Below are positions 33,751 through 35,483 of a stretch of 35,483 bases of DNA, one piece after another. The stretch's first letter is position 1. Each line of letters begins with the position of its first letter. The notes under the pieces are model-generated. The model was not told the origin of the DNA and made no database searches. It saw only the letters and a program-made list of their open reading frames with translations. A program made the position numbers and the translations under genes. The stretch is from contig JAKSLL010000003.1 of assembly GCA_024401215.1 (NCBI GenBank), forward strand, positions 68,389-103,871, read 5' to 3'. Origin of the DNA: Bacteroidaceae bacterium. GTDB lineage: Bacteria; Bacteroidota; Bacteroidia; Bacteroidales; Bacteroidaceae.

Positions 33751-34326
33751 TTATTTCTGATTTAGCAGTTCAGTAACTCTTTCTGTCAACACCTTCGACT
33801 GGTATAATGGCAGGAGTTGCTTGACTTTCGTCTTGTTGAGTGGGTGAAGGTTATCGAAGTAGCAATTGCCTGCACTCAAGTAAACCATATCGAGAAATGC
33901 GCGTTCGGGAGTGGCTATCAGAATGTTATCATTTTGTTCAATGCCCTCCATACCAATCCAAAGCTCAGGATTGATGATGCGAAACTGATACGCCTTTTCT
34001 TCAATCTCTACCGCGCGATTCAAATAACTTACGCATGTTATGGTGTCGTCATACTGAAACACAACACCTGCACGCTGAAGCACATACTCCAACGAAATGT
34101 ATGCAGGACGGAAAAGGCTGCATGCCATCTCCCGCTCATCGTAGGTGGCTTTGGTGTAGATACCACGCCGAGGATTGCGTATCTTTCCTTCCTTTACGTA
34201 ATAGTGAAGCGATTTTGTCAGTTTCTGACTGTCTTCGCACTCAGTAAGCATCCTTAATGATTGTACATTGAACACCGAGCGAGTGCTGTTGAGAATCACT
34301 TCAAGCACATTCTTTTGCGAACTCAT
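33751..34326 (-). CDS. abiEi: AbiEi-like antitoxin with N-terminal winged helix
   Basis: A 191-residue protein. The first 60 residues are a winged-helix-like segment (VFNVQSLRMLTECEDSQKLTKSLHYYVKEGKIRNPRRGIYTK, the RG-Y strand being typical for AbiEi antitoxins). The rest has the family middle region YISLEYVLQRAGV and TPERAFLDMVYLSAGNCYFD. Known AbiEi proteins repress their own promoter and neutralise AbiEii. It is the first gene of the operon, followed by AbiEii after two bases. The upstream spacer holds no good TAnnTTTG box (only TTTGCAAAATTGC). Confidence 0.85.
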   Translation of the reverse strand: MSSQKNVLEVILNSTRSVFNVQSLRMLTECEDSQKLTKSLHYYVKEGKIRNPRRGIYTKATYDEREMACSLFRPAYISLEYVLQRAGVVFQYDDTITCVSYLNRAVEIEEKAYQFRIINPELWIGMEGIEQNDNILIATPERAFLDMVYLSAGNCYFDNLHPLNKTKVKQLLPLYQSKVLTERVTELLNQK

Positions 34327-34383
34327 AATTCTATTTATTCGTATTATTGGTTTGCAAAATTGCTCATTTTACTTGAAATCCAC

Positions 34384-34420
34384 AAGAAAAAGTCCGAAAA
34401 ACTTTAGAAATTACGGACTT
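34384..34420 (-). terminator. Intrinsic terminator after the ABM monooxygenase gene
   Basis: On the minus strand AAGTCCG (34420-34414) pairs with CGGACTT (34396-34390), then TTTCTTG. It separates the oxidoreductase genes from the abiE operon. Confidence 0.7.
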
Positions 34421-34511
34421 GATAGTGATTTGTTGTAATGAAAAGATGTTAAGGTATGCAATTCATATGTCGTCAGTACAATCGAAAATACTAGAAAATC
34501 TAATCTTATCA

Positions 34512-34919
34512 CTATTCCTTCGCTTTATTGAAAATTAGAGGAAGACATTCTGGTGCCATCTGCCGCATATCCACGAGGTCAAGACTTTTCACCATGTGAA
34601 GTGTTCCTTGCTTATATGTTTGGAAGTGCTGTGTCTTGATGTGGTGCTGATACGCTTCCTGTGATGCGTAGATTTCGAGGATGCGGATTTGGCAATCGTT
34701 ACGAAGTTGCTGCATTGGGTAGATGCAGATGACTCCTGGTTCTTCCTTTACCGATGTAGCTCCTACGTCGTGGGCAAACTCCAGATACTCCGTGAGGTAT
34801 TCGGGATAAACCTCTATTTCGCTGATTCTGACTATCATTGTGCTATCAATCTTTGTCTGCTCCTGAGCCATACTTACAATAGGACAGAGAAGCAGTATGA
34901 ATAATAAAACGTTCTTCAT
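34512..34919 (-). CDS. Exported ABM-domain (putative quinol monooxygenase) protein
   Basis: A 135-residue protein with a signal peptide (MKNVLLFILLLCPIVSMAQ). The rest is one antibiotic-biosynthesis-monooxygenase domain: VRISEIEVYPEYLTEYLEFA, VKEEPGVICIYPMQQLRNDCQIRILEIYASQEAYQHHIKTQHFQTY, with the family's E-x-G and the H-x-x-T/S-x-H-F pattern. Members make ferredoxin-like dimers and act on quinones or haem. Its ATG overlaps the stop codon of the upstream cyclophilin-like gene by one base (TAATG), so the two are coupled. The export signal is unusual for ABM enzymes in other phyla but occurs in Bacteroidetes. Confidence 0.85.
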   Translation of the reverse strand: MKNVLLFILLLCPIVSMAQEQTKIDSTMIVRISEIEVYPEYLTEYLEFAHDVGATSVKEEPGVICIYPMQQLRNDCQIRILEIYASQEAYQHHIKTQHFQTYKQGTLHMVKSLDLVDMRQMAPECLPLIFNKAKE

Positions 34920-35483
34920 TACTTTACTTTCTTTACTCCGTCTTCAATATACATCCCCCTTGCAGGAACCTCCGCGAGTTTCTGACCATTCAATGCGTAG
35001 ATGCTATTCGACTTTGTCTGATTTGCAGAAATAGAGGCAACGCCTGTAGAGTTATCGAGAGAAAGTGTGATGCTTACCTCACCTGTTCCGAAGGCATCCT
35101 TCAGCTGTTGCTTGGTCATTCCTTCAATCTTGCCAATAGGTGTGTATTCCCATGAGTTGCTGTCGAAGAAGATGCAAAGCTGATTACTTGTGTAGAGCAT
35201 GATGTCGCCTGGCTCTGTTGTGATGTAGGTGTCGTTGGAGGGAAGCGAGAAACCGAGTGCGCCCACCTTTTCAAAGCCACCGTAATCATGAGCATTGTAG
35301 GTAATCGAGCCCTCTTTCAATCGTTCAACCAATGCCTTTGTCGCTGCATTGTCATCAAGTTGTACCTTCATGGTGCTGTTATTCACTTTCAGATTCATAG
35401 TGTTATCGTTTTGTTTTTCGTCATATCCAACATCTTTCAGCCATTGCTCCAAGAGGGCTTTGCGCTGAGAATGTTTCGAAGCA
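34919..35483 (-). CDS. Cyclophilin-like-fold protein, 5' end outside the window
   Basis: The frame is open to the window edge; at least 188 codons. The first visible part (ASKHSQRKALLEQWLKDVGYDEK) looks like the last helix of a preceding domain, possibly flavodoxin-like, so the true start is beyond 35483; the TTG near 35452 is unlikely to be it. From about 35395 there is a cyclophilin-like (DUF/Cyclophil_like) domain: MKVQLDDNAATKALVERLKEG, YGGFEKVGALGFSLP, TEPGDIMLYTSNQLCIFFD, YTPIGKIEG. The end (IYALNGQKLAEVPARGMYIE plus DGVKKVK) is like the short Prevotella-type terminal motif related to secretion tails. It is coupled to the ABM gene. Confidence 0.75.
   Translation of the reverse strand, partial: ASKHSQRKALLEQWLKDVGYDEKQNDNTMNLKVNNSTMKVQLDDNAATKALVERLKEGSITYNAHDYGGFEKVGALGFSLPSNDTYITTEPGDIMLYTSNQLCIFFDSNSWEYTPIGKIEGMTKQQLKDAFGTGEVSITLSLDNSTGVASISANQTKSNSIYALNGQKLAEVPARGMYIEDGVKKVK

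Overview
The window comes from a member of the Bacteroidota, most like Prevotella/Segatella (Bacteroidales). The evidence is consistent across the window: a fused ResB-CcsA cytochrome c maturation protein, asnA, Bacteroidetes-type putative porins, a type IX secretion tail domain, DUF4468, signal peptides ending in AQ, almost no Shine-Dalgarno sites, and promoters of the Bacteroidetes form TTG-N19-21-TAnnTTTG. The genus is inference; the phylum is well supported. No rRNA, tRNA, CRISPR array, transposase or integrase was seen.

Layout. (1) 1-4.6 kb, minus strand: the 5' part of a putative porin, a small membrane protein, a DUF4468 protein, an ECF sigma factor / membrane anti-sigma / Spy-like periplasmic protein cluster, and a very small protein made of a signal peptide plus a T9SS-like tail. 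(2) 4.7-17.5 kb, minus strand, mostly conserved core genes: a PpiD-like periplasmic folding factor, LptC, a TPR protein, an outer-membrane barrel, a DEAD-box helicase, an LptF/LptG permease, tgt and lon. LptC and the LptF/G permease are separate parts of lipopolysaccharide export; PpiD and the TPR protein are also envelope proteins. (3) 18.0-21.5 kb, plus strand: asnA and ligA, separated by an unusual repeat-rich spacer, a terminator and the ligA promoter, which overlaps that terminator. (4) 21.5-28.7 kb, minus strand: a probable transcription unit starting with a 53-residue Cys/His-rich small ORF, then an outer-membrane porin, an imelysin-family lipoprotein, a di-heme c-type oxidoreductase lipoprotein and the CcsBA haem-attachment protein. 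I read this as a surface iron/redox module carrying its own cytochrome c maturation factor. (5) 28.7-35.5 kb: an accessory region. A small oxidoreductase-type gene set (cyclophilin-like, ABM monooxygenase, cupin, alpha/beta hydrolase) is partly intact and partly broken, and is interrupted by defence-type genes: an AbiEi/AbiEii pair with an XRE regulator, an unknown small gene, a PD-(D/E)XK nuclease and an AAA ATPase with a DUF4143-like C-terminus. Two nearly identical cupin tails flank the ATPase.

The two most promising places for something undescribed are the iron/haem operon with its Cys/His-rich leader ORF (28.6 kb) and the rearranged defence/oxidoreductase region (28.7-34.3 kb). Several small repeats also sit where they are not expected, two of them inside the reading frame of the CcsBA gene.
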